Shown here: positions 49,495 to 61,720 of the stretch, one piece after another
Layout: every line of letters starts with the position of its first letter
How positions within the stretch are numbered: position 1 is the first letter of the stretch
Assembly (NCBI RefSeq): GCF_901933205.1
Contig: NC_044572.1
Location: 60,732,965-60,796,964, forward strand
Length of the DNA: 64,000 nt
Reading direction: 5' to 3'
Source: Camarhynchus parvulus
Taxonomy: Eukaryota; Chordata; Aves; Passeriformes; Thraupidae
The notes under the pieces: generated by a model
The model's input: the letters and a program-made list of their open reading frames with translations, nothing else
The model's database searches: none
What the model was told of the DNA's origin: nothing
Translations under genes and position numbers: made by a program

Positions 49495-52400
49495 AGTAAG
49501 AGCTTGGACAGCATAAAATCTTGGCTGCACTAGAAGGAGAAAAATGAGTTGCTTTATCTTCCTGGAAGAGGCTTCCAAATGAAGGCATTAACCTTTTATA
49601 ATTTTGCATATATCTATATATAAAAATATTCTCAGTTTCTACTCTTAGATATAGAGAACCTTTTATGCCAAAACCACTCATCCTCTCATTGCAGTACAGC
49701 CACCTGAAATGGAATTGCTACAGCTTGTTTTTTGCACACTCTCCTGCCCCCAGCACTCCTTCAGAAGCTGCTTTCTGCCTCCAGCCCTCAGCAACGGAGA
49801 TTCTGCCTCTCTGCCTGCCCGTGGCTGACTTCCTTTTCTGTCCCTCGGGCCCAACGCCCAGTTTCTGCCCTTCCCCCCCCGGGTGCAGCCACATCACCAC
49901 AGAGCCTGAACTAGCAGCAGATTTATTAGGCTGGCCTCTGCTCTGCTCCAAATTCCACTTTTAATATTTGTGAGTCTCATTAGAGAGCACACGTGGCCAG
50001 CTGAGAAGCAAAGGAAACACAGAGATCACTCGGGGCTCCCATTAACAGACATTTTAAAATTTTGCTTTAAGTATAGATATGAGTGGGAGACTAAGGCATT
50101 TTATCTGCACCTAAAGAAGTCAGTGGCAAAATTTGCCAACTCTAATCTATGCAGCATACAGGTCTGTTATCTGCTGCAAAATGCAAGATAAAACAAACAG
50201 CCCCCAGCAGAAACTCTGTGAAGAAACCCTCCAGTCAAATGTGTCATGAGAAATACAGCAAGGAAAGGTTTTCCCCAGATGAGGGGAAGGACAGAAGTGT
50301 AGAAGACAGAGGTTACACTTCCTTTTTTGGGAATGGTTCATTGTGGTTTTAAAAAGAACAAAAAATGTGGTGTGTCAGCCACTGGCAGAGGAAAATGGTA
50401 AGTTATGCTATTTTCAGCAATATTTTTAAACCTTTGTTTAGTTTGGCTTCTTCCCCAATCAGGTTACTCCTTAACCTCCTGTCCTCAGCAATGCTACTCC
50501 CTCCTCCTTCACTGCTTTAAGGCAGCAAAGCCCTTAAAGCAGAAGACATTGTGGGGAGGAGGAGTGTGACACACTCAGAAACAAGGGTTCATTTAAAAGA
50601 CACCCCCAGCTCAGGCTGAGTCCTACTCTCTGCCTGCACTTGAGGAATATTTTCTGATAGTAGGGCTGCCTGTACTGATTTGTACAAAATGCTGGGGTTT
50701 TCTCATAAGGGTTGCAAGGTGATGCCATATTTACTCTAACTGAATTTTGAATATTGATTCCACTTACCCTATCCCTTTGCATCCCAGAAATTAATACCTC
50801 TGAGTTTTTGTACTCACAAGCTTGGAAAGGATAGTTTTTGGAAAATACTACCACACACACTAAATTTACTGTCCTTGGAAATTATGGCAAATTTCAGCCT
50901 AAAGGCTAAACAAACCAACCTCTTTGTAGGAAAATAAATGGAAAAAACACAACAACAAAATATTACAGAAAATCAGCATTCTCTTGTGCTCTTCCCTGTC
51001 AGACACACTCTTCTCTGGCTTTAACCATGTGCTTAGACTTTGATGACACGAAAGGGAAGAATTCCTGCTGCTTCTTCTCACATGTCAGTAGCATTAGTAA
51101 CATCACTGTCTCATCACTGTCTATAGTCTTGTCTTGCTGATGACACCAGATGCCAATTTTATACAAGCATTCAGTTAACATTTTATATACCATAAAGCCC
51201 ATAGGTTATTTTTTTGAATGCAATATGCACGCACATTCTCTATAAATTATTTTATATGCTTTTATGACAGTGTTGGGGCTATCTATATCTCACAAGCAGA
51301 GAAAGCAGTGTTAGAAATTAGCCATGTGTAAACATGGTGAAACCCACAATAGGACTTCAACATTAAAAGTGCTCCTACTAGCACATTCAACTCCTGGTGC
51401 TCAGCTTTCTTCTGGAGCTCTTCTTCTCTCCAACTCACATGACCTGCTTCAAGTCTTGGCTTAAAAGACAAGCCTCCACCCCTCCACCCCAGGAGTAAAT
51501 CCAAACCTCAGATCTCTGGGCACCTTGGGGTGCCTACACCTCCACTGCTCCTATGGGAACCTGCTCTGAGAGTTTTAGTGATGCTGAAGGGAGAGTTCAG
51601 TTCTGCACAGCAGGTTTGGCTCTTCCTGTAGCAGCCCACTATCTAAAGCAAGGGTCCTGCTTCCCCAGGCTTGAACTCCAATTTCCTCCTCCTGGGGCTA
51701 AAACAACTTCTGAAGACACAAAGACCTCCAAATGCTGAGACCCTTCCTGCTAGTGTAACTCCCTGCTCACTGCAGAAGCAAAGGAATTCAGAAGGGAATA
51801 GCCTTTTTGAAGGCACTAAGCCTTTAGACTGGTTTAGCATTACCCATTTAAGTGCACTTTCAACCCCTTGTGGACTCACTTCCCTCAGTCGAGGTCTCTA
51901 GCCCAGGAGTTTTCTCCTCAGGCCAGGATTGTTAGGCTTGGTTTTCTCTGCAGTGTAATTCTATGATGTAAAATAGGCAATACATTTTTTTCTTCATATT
52001 TAGGCAGAAGAAAATACAATTAATAAAGGGAAGGGTGGACAACAAACTTACTTGGATGCTTACTGCACTCAATTCCTGTGAACATGTCCATGTTGCTCAT
52101 TCCCTTTATCTGCTCAGTTCAGTATCTAGATCTCATTCTGGAGGTTTTGTACATTGACCATTTGTTCCAAAACACACACCTAAGCTTTTCTGTTTTTCTT
52201 ACTACTCCTCAGCTGCTTTGCGAGTCCTGATGGCATCCAGGAGACAAAATGCCATCTGCCTGCAGTGACAAAGATGTGAAGGGGCCTTCATTGCTTCATC
52301 AATAAACCTTAGGAGTATCCCATGCCCTGTGGGACCTCCACAGAAGCTCCATATAGCTGGTATTCCAGACAAGTGACATTTGAGACTGCCTCCCACAGAC

Positions 52401-52525
52401 CCTTCTGTCCGTCAGCTCTGTGTGGTGGATGCTGGAGACTGAGAAATGCCTGCTCTGTCACAGCCGTGCAGTGTGCACAGGCCTTCTGTGGCAGAGGGAC
52501 GACCTGCAATAGGCACAGCTACCTG
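49495..52525. other. Unique non-coding sequence
   Basis: Contains the hairpin at 50512-50542, listed separately. A C-rich patch lies at 49865-49880. No gene is recognised. Confidence 0.5.
50512..50542. repeat. Perfect 11-bp inverted repeat, 9-base loop
   Basis: ctgctttaagg (50512-50522), loop cagcaaagc, ccttaaagcag (50532-50542). The stem is perfect. Too short for a microRNA precursor. Confidence 0.88.
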
Positions 52526-52578
52526 TCTGTCTGAAAAGTACCCTACCAGTCCTAGTTAGGCAGTACTTTTCAGGCAGA
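52526..52578. repeat. 16-bp inverted repeat forming a strong hairpin
   Basis: tctgtctgaaaagtac (52526-52541) pairs with gtacttttcaggcaga (52563-52578). Fifteen pairs are Watson-Crick and one is G-T. The 21-base spacer can add an inner ccta/tagg pairing. It may be the paired ends of a minimal miniature transposon relic, or a small structured RNA. No target-site duplication is evident. Confidence 0.85.
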
Positions 52579-53341
52579 AATAAGATCTCTTTGTGAGGTA
52601 AAGGCTGTCAAAAGAATACACACAGGCTATATTCCAGTGATGGATAAAAAAAAGATAGCTTTCACAAGACCAGGAATAGTAATTCTCCGAGCTGGAGGTG
52701 ATTCTGCATCCAGAACAAGCTATCTCACGTGGTCTTTGGGAAGGAAGCCATGATGATGATGGACATGCATCAAGCTATCCCTGAAAAGCAGCAGGAGGGG
52801 GACACATCACCACCAGTGGGATGAGGAGAAGGACATCTTGAACATCCAAAAGGATGGTGGTAAAAATACCACTACAACCTCCATGGGACACAGCCTTGAG
52901 GCACGAACTAAGTTGAACCCCTTGAATCCTTTTCCTGTCCTTTACCACAAACAAATCCTGAATAAACTAAGGACATGGCTGAACTTTCTGAAGTGACAAG
53001 GCTATGGCTGCATTGATGATGTGAGGAACAGAGAATAGATCTGTTGATCGGACAGATAACTACACTGTGGTCTAACTGTGGGTGTTGCATAGGAAAAAAG
53101 ATGCCAGCCAGAAAGGCAGGTGCTAGAGGGCTGATGATGGAGAGCTGATGCAATCAGCACTATGGGGAATAAATAATCCATGATGATCAGCAAGACTTCA
53201 GAGTCTGACAGAAAAAATCATAATGGTTATTAATAATTGAGGTTATTCTCAAAGTGCTCTGGAGCACTACATGTATTCCCTCGAGGACCATGACAAAGTG
53301 TGGCACTGATCCTGTCCTGCACATCTGAGGCAGTGGCTGGC
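52579..53341. other. Unique non-coding sequence
   Basis: Nothing recognised. The gatgatg-rich wording at 52750-52770 is a short degenerate triplet run. Confidence 0.5.
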
Positions 53342-53403
53342 TGATAATCTGCAAGAGACCGGCGCTGGCGCCGGGGTTATCAAGTCAAGCCTCAAAGATA
53401 AGG
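53342..53403. promoter_or_regulatory. GATA-motif cluster around a CpG palindrome
   Basis: tgataa (53342-53347), ttatca (53377-53382, minus orientation) and agataagg (53396-53403) are three GATA-type sites. Between the first two lies ccggcgc-tg-gcgccgg (53359-53374), a perfect 7-bp palindrome containing four CpG in an otherwise CpG-poor area. This could be a small enhancer or silencer element. The call is a motif reading only. Confidence 0.35.
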
Positions 53404-54854
53404 CAGCCAACTGGCCCTGCAGCAACCACTGAGAGGCTGCTGCTCACTGCAGTGTGTTTGCCTTTCTGCCTGTCTCCTGCTTCTCCCCTTCTCCTGGAGC
53501 TTCCTCAGCACGCTGGCAGGGCTGGAGGGTGACAGGCGGGGTGTGGTGGGTGCAGGCAGGGTTCCCAGGAGTGCCAGCATCACTGCTTAATGTCAGGGGC
53601 ACCCCATGCAGTGTACCAGGTATTCCTGGTGTGAGGAGGTGCCTTGGAAGCTCCTCACATGGACATGTGTGGGGCAGCAGCATGGCCATGTTCCCACCTT
53701 TCCCACAGCCCTGTGTCTTTTCTTGGCCCAGTTCAGCAAGAGATCCCCATATCTTCATTTGTTCAGTCAGTTGCCCCACTCGGCCGAGCTCTCTAAATAA
53801 ATTCATTCCAATAAGCACTCACTGACATATTGCAGTGGGAAGAGCACATCCCAGCCTGTCACAACTGACAGGTAGCATATTACACAAAATAAGGTCTGAA
53901 GTCCAGGCTCAGTTGAAATCTGCAGGGCAACTCACATATTTACATTATATCCAAACTCAATTTTCTTCTTTTCTGTCACCCTTTATTAATTCTTCTCTGG
54001 TTTTACTGCTTTATGTTATACATCTTTTTCAGGAAAGTGACTCATGGGGGTTTTTTTTAATGACAAAGGGCCGTTGTTATTTCAACTATGAGCTTTTCCC
54101 TGTGTGCCCTAACACCCTCTCACAGTGCTGTCATTATCAAAACTGCAACAGCATTTCAGGACCCACATACAGAAAATATATACTAACAGATTTAATGGTC
54201 TTAACTAGCAAAAAGTCAAAGGTTTCCCCACCCACCCACCTTTTTTGCTATTTGTTCCATTTGGTATCCAAATGTCAGCATTTATTGTCTGCAAAAACGA
54301 CTGCTGAACCAATGATTATGGTGTGGCACATTTCCTTTGAGTGACAGTGTCTGCACAATGACTTTTCTCCAACACACTCGGCAGTCAGCATTAAATATTC
54401 TTGGCACGCAGCCTGAATAACAACACACATACTGAGACCTGCCAGCATTGGAAAGTCCCTAAGTCCCAGGAGCTAAGATTAATTGCCAGCTATTCTTAAA
54501 ATTTTCTCACCACTCCACCCAGTTTCTTGGGTCTTCCCACCCACTACAATCTTACAACTGGCTTTCTGGAGTTTCATAAACCTTCCTGAGACAGTTTCGG
54601 ATGAGTGGAGAGCACTTAAACTCCCCCTTGAACTGGCTGATTTCACATACCAGCAGTGCTTTCCTTGACTTTACAGGGGGGAGGCTTGGTGGAGTAAAGT
54701 TTTGCCCCTCATGAATTTTACCATTCATGAATTTTCCCAAATTAATTTGTTTCTGAAGCAGAGGATGGAAAAATATGACTTTTATGAAAAAGGCATCAGA
54801 AAGACCTCCTGTAACCTACTTAATCCCTTTTTAAAGCCAGGATATGAAGGCAAG
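53404..54854. other. Unique non-coding sequence
   Basis: GC-rich to about 53760, with overlapping frames on both strands at 53444-53825. The 169-codon plus-strand frame at 53835-54344 has no recognisable domain. No gene is supported. Confidence 0.5.
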
Positions 54855-54890
54855 TCCTGTGAGGTGCTAAGCATCATTGACTTCCATTAA
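54855..54890 (+). repeat. Ancient amniote repeat relic
   Basis: 'tcctgtgaggtgctaagcat', 'cattgacttccatta' resembles the old amniote repeat wording 'tcctgagaggtgctgagcac' followed by 'cattgacttcaatgg'. It is short, so the call is tentative. Confidence 0.4.
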
Positions 54891-56744
54891 GCACAGATGA
54901 GATGAGGGCATTTGTAGTAGACTACAGCCTCAGTACTTCTCACTGCTAAGCCCAAGTTTGTGCTGGTGATGGAAAAACACAGAAGAAATGATAGTATCAC
55001 CTATTTCTCAGCACAGATCAGCCTTTTGCTTAGGTCACATTGCTCTCTGAACAAGAAAAAGGTTTCACAATCATGAACCACAACCCCCTTTTCACCAAGG
55101 ACTACAAATATGATGAGAAATGGGGAAAACAACCACATGGGAAATGCGAAAGTCCCTCCTCTGGCATTTCCAACTAAAAGGAAAGCAGGAGTTATGAAAA
55201 ACTTTCACATGCTTTTCACTTTGGCTTCCTACCCATAGTGGTTATGATCAGCTTTGAAGAACCACCAAAGTTTTTGATCAAAGTTTTCTGGATAAGAAAA
55301 CTTGGCCTATTAAAGTAGATTGGCAATTTTTTTAAATGAAAGGTGTGGGTTTCCCTTAAACAGATGCCTGTAAAGGCATTTAATTCCTGAAGGCTCAAGC
55401 ATCCTGGTTGAACCAGTTTTAGTCAATGAGTCAGTTCTCTGATAGAGCTTACCAACAAAAATGTGACTCATTTTTTTCTTCTTTCACAAGTTTCTCTCCA
55501 CTGCTTGCTAGTTCACCTGCTATTTTATTTAGGACTGAGTTAGGAACTCTAACAGAGGCTTTATATTACTCACTAAAAAAGACTGTTATGTTGCCTGTTT
55601 CTATTTCAGACCTTTGGCTCCAACCCCAGGCTTTCAACTATTAGAGCGAGCAATGCCAGACTTTTGTTTTCCTGTCAGCTTTTTTTTCCATAGGTGCCTG
55701 AGAAGCACTGGCAGACCATTTCAAGTAGCTGCCCATGCAAAACATATTTCCTAGCTATCCTGTGTGTATATAATTTCATCAGCCTGAGCGCAGTACTTCT
55801 AACTGCATTTGTATCTCTGCATAACTTGAGCACCTACACCTGAAAAAACCTAAAATCAAACAAGGAAGAAGACATCATCAAACTAACCCCCAAGCAGCTT
55901 TTCCAGCACAGTTTCCATAATGGCCTGTGCACACAAGCAGATGTAGATCTTTATTGTTTTACTATCTGATTGAAATACAATGCTTTTCAAAAGCAACTGC
56001 TCACAGGTAAAGAGACACAGACACCTAAACCCTCATTCAGGCTTGGTTTATACTGGGTGGTGTTTTGAGTACACTGTCAAAAGTACCAGATCTCCTTTCA
56101 TCCTGCAACACTTCAAGTTATTGGATTATAAACCACACTTTTCTAAAAGGAGTTTCAGTCACAAGATACTGTTTCAGTATAAATATTGAAGTAACTGGAT
56201 GTTGATTAACATATTGCTTTTAAGGTTCAGTCATCAAGGTTAAGGTAAAGAAACAGATTTATTTTTGTAATTATTCATAAATATGATGAGAAATGTTACC
56301 TATGGACCTTCTCTATAAAATACTAGTAAGAATAATTTACAAAATAGTCGAGGCTTGGATGGCAAAGAAGTTGAAAAGCAGAAGTAAAAAAAAATAATCA
56401 AAAGGAAATTGTCAAAAGTGTAAATTTTAGAAACAAACATCTCAAATTGGTGATAAAATTATGGTACCAAAGTACCATACTGATTCAAACTACTGGACAC
56501 ATTTTGGAAGCGGAACATGTTTTAGCAGCCAGATGATCAAACAGATCAGAAGTAAAAATTAGCATTTCGTGGAGAGCCCTCCCATTGGCTACTTGCTATT
56601 TGGCATGATGTGTGTTTCAAAAGATTCTGATGTTTTGAGAGTGCCATCTTTGCTCACTGCAGTGATTCCAATGACATCCTCTGGCAAGGGTTAAAAATAT
56701 GGGACACAGGAAGCTTTCAGTACACTCCTTACCCGTCCTCACAT
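54891..56744. other. Unique non-coding sequence
   Basis: A 9-bp hairpin (aagttttct/agaaaactt, 55281-55303) is present. No gene or transposon is recognised. Confidence 0.5.
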
Positions 56745-56764
56745 ACACACACACACACACACAC
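56745..56764. repeat. (AC)10 microsatellite
   Basis: Ten uninterrupted ac units. Likely polymorphic. Confidence 0.93.
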
Positions 56765-57759
56765 TATAGTATATATGAACAGCCAGCACTAGGCACCATA
56801 CATTTAAATCTGTATTTCACACTTCCCTAAGGCAGAAATTCCCTACTTGCTGTCTTGCTCTTGCTCAGTGGATGAGGAAAGCTGGTAAGTCCAGCAGCTG
56901 GTCTGGGAGGGCTGTGGATATGGGCATTTTTCTGGGAGAGGTCTCTCTCTTTCTGGGGAAGATGTGAGTGCATTTGATCAAAGGGACCTGCCTTCTAGGA
57001 AAGACTCTTCTAGACATCTGGCCCTCCAAAAGCAGGGAAGGCTTGATCAAAGCCAGGGCATTACGGACTCACATCGCACTGACAAGAAAAAATGGGCCTG
57101 GTGGCAGTTCACACCAGAGAAATGGCTATTACATGGATCAATGCATTTCAATTTAGTATTCGAAAAATAAAAGGGCAAAAATGATCTCTTTTTGTAGTAG
57201 TTTTCGGTTTAGTGGCCATTAGTGTCCCTTATAATAACCACACCACAGATGTTTTCAGACCCACAGAGTACATAAGCAGTGTCACGATGTATGCAACGCT
57301 CAGTGCTCTCAAAATAGTGCTATTACTGAAATGGCACACTAGTTCAGGACACTTACACCCACCTCTGCAACAGAAGACGTACACAACCTCCCTAACAGAA
57401 GAATCCAAATCTAAAGCAACTCACTACCTGTAACTTAAGGGCATATGAATGTAAAGGACAAAAGATTTTTCATCATATTAAAAAATAAGGAATGTTACAA
57501 TTGCAAGCAAGGTCACCTTCTCCCTGTTCAAGTTGTTTGTAAGTACTACAATGTGAAAAGAAAGTATGAGACCTTAGAGTCACTTATCCTCTGGCTCTGT
57601 TTTTCTCTAATTAATTAAATGAGTGAAAAGAGGGAGTTCAGGGCCCATAGATCAGCATCACCACAATGCATTTCAAAATTGCTCTGTGACGACAAGTCCA
57701 AAAGCCAATCACAGGATACTTATTAAAGAGGCCTTCTGATGTAGCCCTTTATAGCAAAA
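56765..57759. other. Unique non-coding sequence
   Basis: Nothing recognised. Two overlapping frames at 56964-57170 are not supported. Confidence 0.5.
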
Positions 57760-57960
57760 AACCTGCTGGATGCCCCAAATTACTCAGTTACACCTCATTA
57801 AATTATATCAGTTGTTTGTTGCCAGCATATTCTCCATGCAGCCCAATGGCTTTGTAACTGAAGCTGTTGGAAACCTGTTTAATTGCTCAATTGGGTTTTT
57901 TAAAACTTCTTAGGCAATGGGTGGAATACTGTAATTTGTTAGAAAATACATTAAAATAGA
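57760..57960. promoter_or_regulatory. Candidate conserved non-coding element
   Basis: AT-rich, complex sequence with 'cattaaattatatcag', 'ttgtttgttgcca' and 'taattgctcaattggg', free of repeat signatures. Proposed on texture and homeobox-like motif density only. Confidence 0.22.
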
Positions 57961-59667
57961 AGAAAAGAAGGAAAAAAAGCACAAATCAGAAAATCAGTGC
58001 TGTTACATTATGGTTTTTACTAGGTTTCTTTAAGCTACATTTGCTTTCATGTTCTTGACCAAAGAGCTCTTGGGTAAGGAAACATTCATAAGTTGCTTCC
58101 TGAACAAGTCTCCTCAATTACCGTGCTGCCGCTGCAATTCAAACACTTACAGGATTCTTTCGAAGGGCAGCAGCATTAGCACAGCAACTGGGGTGGTCTT
58201 GTTACTTTAAACCTCTTTGAAAATTCACAGCCTGCAATCATCTCACATGCCAGTGTCCACTCTGGCTTGGAGGCAGAGGGGAAAAACACTTTGGAGGGGC
58301 CTATTAAATAAATCCTGTTTTCACAACAGTAAAATCCCTAATAGTTTTGATTCACTGAAGCAGTGCCCCCAAACAGCTCCCTTTGTTTTCAATCACTTTT
58401 ATAACTGTCTCAAACTAAAAAGCCAGACCAGAATACCTGTCTGTGTGTGTACACAGATATAAATTACCTCAACAGACCAATTTTTTAGGACTTCTTGTCA
58501 GCATGGAGTAATTTTTTATTTTTAATGTTTCAAGGAAATTTATTTGACTCCAAAAATAGATTTGAATCAATTTGCTCCTCCACACTTGACAACACTCCTT
58601 TGTTAGCAATTCTGTATTACTGGGAAGACATACATCACTTAATGAAAAACCCAGACAATAAAGGCCTTGGAGTTGTGCTGCTGCAGATCCATTATCAGCC
58701 AGACACTCTTTCTGTGCTTATTCTAGTTGAAAGTTCCTCTTCACTGCAAACTCCAAATACATTTTTAATATATTAAGAAAAGGAACTTTAGGGCCAAAAG
58801 GAAAATTATTTAAAATGGATGGGCACCAAACACAATGCATTCCATTCAGTTTCTGTTCCTGTGCTTACCAATCTCCAGCTGAAACATTAAACACTTAACC
58901 CACAAGATGCAAAGGGATTTTGAAAGACCTCTCTTCAGGAATGAAAATAATTATCTCCCAGGCTTTAAGTTCTAAGGGCTTAGATCGGGGCTGTACAAAG
59001 GACTAATTAAGTTAGAAATGGCACCAGAGTGTGGTCTCCTGAAAAGGTGAATTTGTGGGCTGCAGTGCATTGTGAGGAAAGAATTTTTGTACTGCTTGTG
59101 CAAAAATAAAAGAACTCTCTAGAAAGTTATTGTTTTGCATTCTCAGCCCCAAAAACCACCAATCTCATGCTTGCTGGAGACACAGAAGTAAATACTAGTA
59201 CAAGGAAGAGTGATTTTATGGGGTCAGGTAATCCTAATGGAATACAAAGGAAACTCCAGAAGGCAGCCCCCAGAAAGGGAATACAAAGTAGTTGGATGAT
59301 AGGGGATCTAGAAAACCTTTCTTTACTGGGTTACAGCTAGCTCTTCTGAATCTCTCTTTTCCACTCTGCAGGGTCCCATGTGGTAAATTAGCACTGATGA
59401 GACATTCAGATATCTGGGAAAACCTTGTCACAAAATTAAAAAGTACATTATACATGTAGGGAAAAGGGAGACAAAGAAGGGAAAATATGAATGTTCAATG
59501 GAATGCTTTTCACACCCTCATTCACACCACAAAGTACTAGGTAAAAATTATGATGTGAAAGACCAGCAACAGCTTCTTTTATATCCTTACATAGTATATA
59601 TGCATGCAAAGTATGTGCTTTACTGCAGCATCTATGTAATGAAATGAACAAAATTCTGCTTCACAAA
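57961..59667. other. Unique non-coding sequence
   Basis: 58490-58760 is AT-rich and could hold another conserved element. No gene is recognised. Confidence 0.5.
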
Positions 59668-59688
59668 ATGGGCCAGATCCTTAGCTGA
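59668..59688 (+). repeat. End fragment of an ancient palindromic amniote repeat
   Basis: 'gggccagatccttagctg' matches the terminus of a known old palindromic repeat of birds and reptiles (gggccagatcctcagctg). Only about 20 bases are left, so chance cannot be excluded. Confidence 0.35.
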
Positions 59689-61559
59689 GGCAGCACAGGA
59701 TCATTTCCACAGGGTTTAATATAAACTCTTTACTCCTGCCATGTTCTTTGGTTTCACTATTTTTTTTAAGCTTGGTAGGCAGAAGGAAAGAAGCTTCCAC
59801 TTCTCTTATGAGCACAATTAATCACAGCACTGCTTAAGCCACTGAAAGCTAACTGGGAACAGGTCAGGAACTGCTGGCCATAAACTCACTGAAGATTAGT
59901 CATCCATTCTTAGTGAATATCTAATAGGAGGAAACAGGGAAGGAAATGGAGAATGGAAATGGGCTCAAGACTCCTGTGGACTTCCTTGGTGCATTACAGA
60001 GGTGCATTTCTTAACCAACTTTTCACAGAAAGCCGTCTGATATTTGTGTACAATTTGACGTTTAACTAAGAAGCCTTGTCAAAATTGACAGCATTTAAGT
60101 AAGAAGGCAATGTCAAATTTGCCTGAAAAGTCTGGGAGAATAGACATTGCAGATTGTTCTACATTTATGTGGTGAACTATACATTCATCTGATACTTATG
60201 CAAGATTTCTAATTTAAAATAAAGAAAGAATAAGAGAAAGAGTGTGTTTACGCTGGAGACAAAAACATTTCTAGTATGAATCTGCATGGAGCCAGAGATT
60301 AGAAGAAAAGGAGTGTCAGCATCAATCCATTTACTTTCCAGTTAAGTGAAGTCCCAAAGTCAAATTTTAAAGTCAATAAAATTCCTTCCAGTGAAACAGT
60401 ACGGGCCACAGCAGTTGTGTAAAATCACACACTGGGCACACAACCATAACAGATGCAAACAGCAATTTGTTATCAGCTGGAGAGTAGCCATGAATTAAAG
60501 CCCAAAACATGCAAAAGAATTTTATCTTCAAGGTTTCACAGAAAGGCATAGAAAAGTAGGAAAAGCAGCTAAAAAGAACGGGGAGCTAAACTTATGCGGT
60601 CCTGTATATCCTTTACAGTGTGCCTCCATTTTTCTCTACAGGAAAACTTTGCCAAGAACTGAATGGGCACATCAGTATCAAAAGAATTTGTGCTGATCAT
60701 AGGAACTAAATTTATTTTCTGTACTGTACCAAAAAAAGCCCATGGTCTGAAGACTAACCAGTGTCTGTGGTTTGTCTGCATGCACCTGCTCTCTGACCAA
60801 ATTACAGTGAACAATGTTTATACAGTTATTTACCTCATTATCGACACAGACTTCCAGAATCTCAAGGGTCATCAAAAGTTTGCAGGAAGTGAGTAAGTAA
60901 AATTGTTTGACTGAACCAGACTGCCAGCTCTCCACCCAATCAAGGTCAAATAGCTGCAGGGTTGTGTGTGGTGCAGTGGTTTGTGTCTTCTTTTCATCTG
61001 TGCTTTAGTGAAAACATTTTTGCTTACTGGGAAAAAAAATCCACAAAAAATGTATTCTGTCCCTGTACCTGACAGGATGTTAAGAAATAAAGTAAATGTA
61101 GGTATGCACAAAGGATAGGTGCAAGATCAAGGATGGACAAGTAACAAGGTTTTGACAAGCTACCACTTATAGTATAAGACAAAATTATAACTTTAACCTT
61201 TTAACTGAAACAAAAGGCTAAAGATTCTTTAAGGCAGCACAACCACTTACTCCTCTGAAAATGAGAAGCTCTGATTATTATCCTAGCCTAGGGGAAAACA
61301 GTGCAATTCAAAAATTGCTTGTTCTTCTGACAGTAAATCTTGACTGTTTTTAATGAAAGTTTCTCTCCTTCATGAAGTATTTCTTGTTGAAAAACCAGGA
61401 CAGCACATTAATACAGGGCTTTATATATCCTTAAAGTCAGGTTTAATTGGGGCAATTCCCTCCAGTGAATTGAAAGACAACATTTGTCTTCTATGCCTGT
61501 TTGGAATGCTAAACTGAAAGCAGGGCTGAAATGTCAAGGTAAAATAATGCTAATAATTA
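59689..61559. other. Unique non-coding sequence
   Basis: No gene, RNA or transposon is recognised. Confidence 0.5.
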
Positions 61560-61680
61560 TTCTGAATGTTACATTCCCCATGACCTTGGAATTTAAGAGG
61601 CTGAGATGAAGGCCTTTTGTCGAAAGTCAGGAAGTCATCTGGAGACTTCATTGACATTTATGATTAATACAATTGGCAAG
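61560..61680. promoter_or_regulatory. Candidate conserved non-coding element with nuclear-receptor motif
   Basis: Contains tgaccttgg (61581-61589), which differs at one base from the reverse complement of the ESRR/NR5A site tcaaggtca, and the homeobox-like 'atgattaatacaattgg'. The sequence is complex and repeat-free. This is a judgement from texture only. Confidence 0.28.
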
Positions 61681-61720
61681 ATTAGGGGAGGAGATAGAAG
61701 ATTAGGGGAGGAGATAGAAA
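61681..61720 (+). repeat. Exact 20-bp tandem duplication
   Basis: Two adjacent copies of 'attaggggaggagatagaag', at 61681-61700 and 61701-61720, differing only at the last base. A recent duplication event. Confidence 0.92.

Noticed and set aside
51950..51970. 'aattctatgatgta' as another CR1 terminus
   Set aside because: The preceding sequence lacks the 'ccttccaac' block and any CR1 3' UTR wording.
53835..54344. 169-codon open frame on the plus strand
   Set aside because: Cysteine- and serine-rich without recognisable motifs, in ordinary non-coding sequence. Most likely chance.
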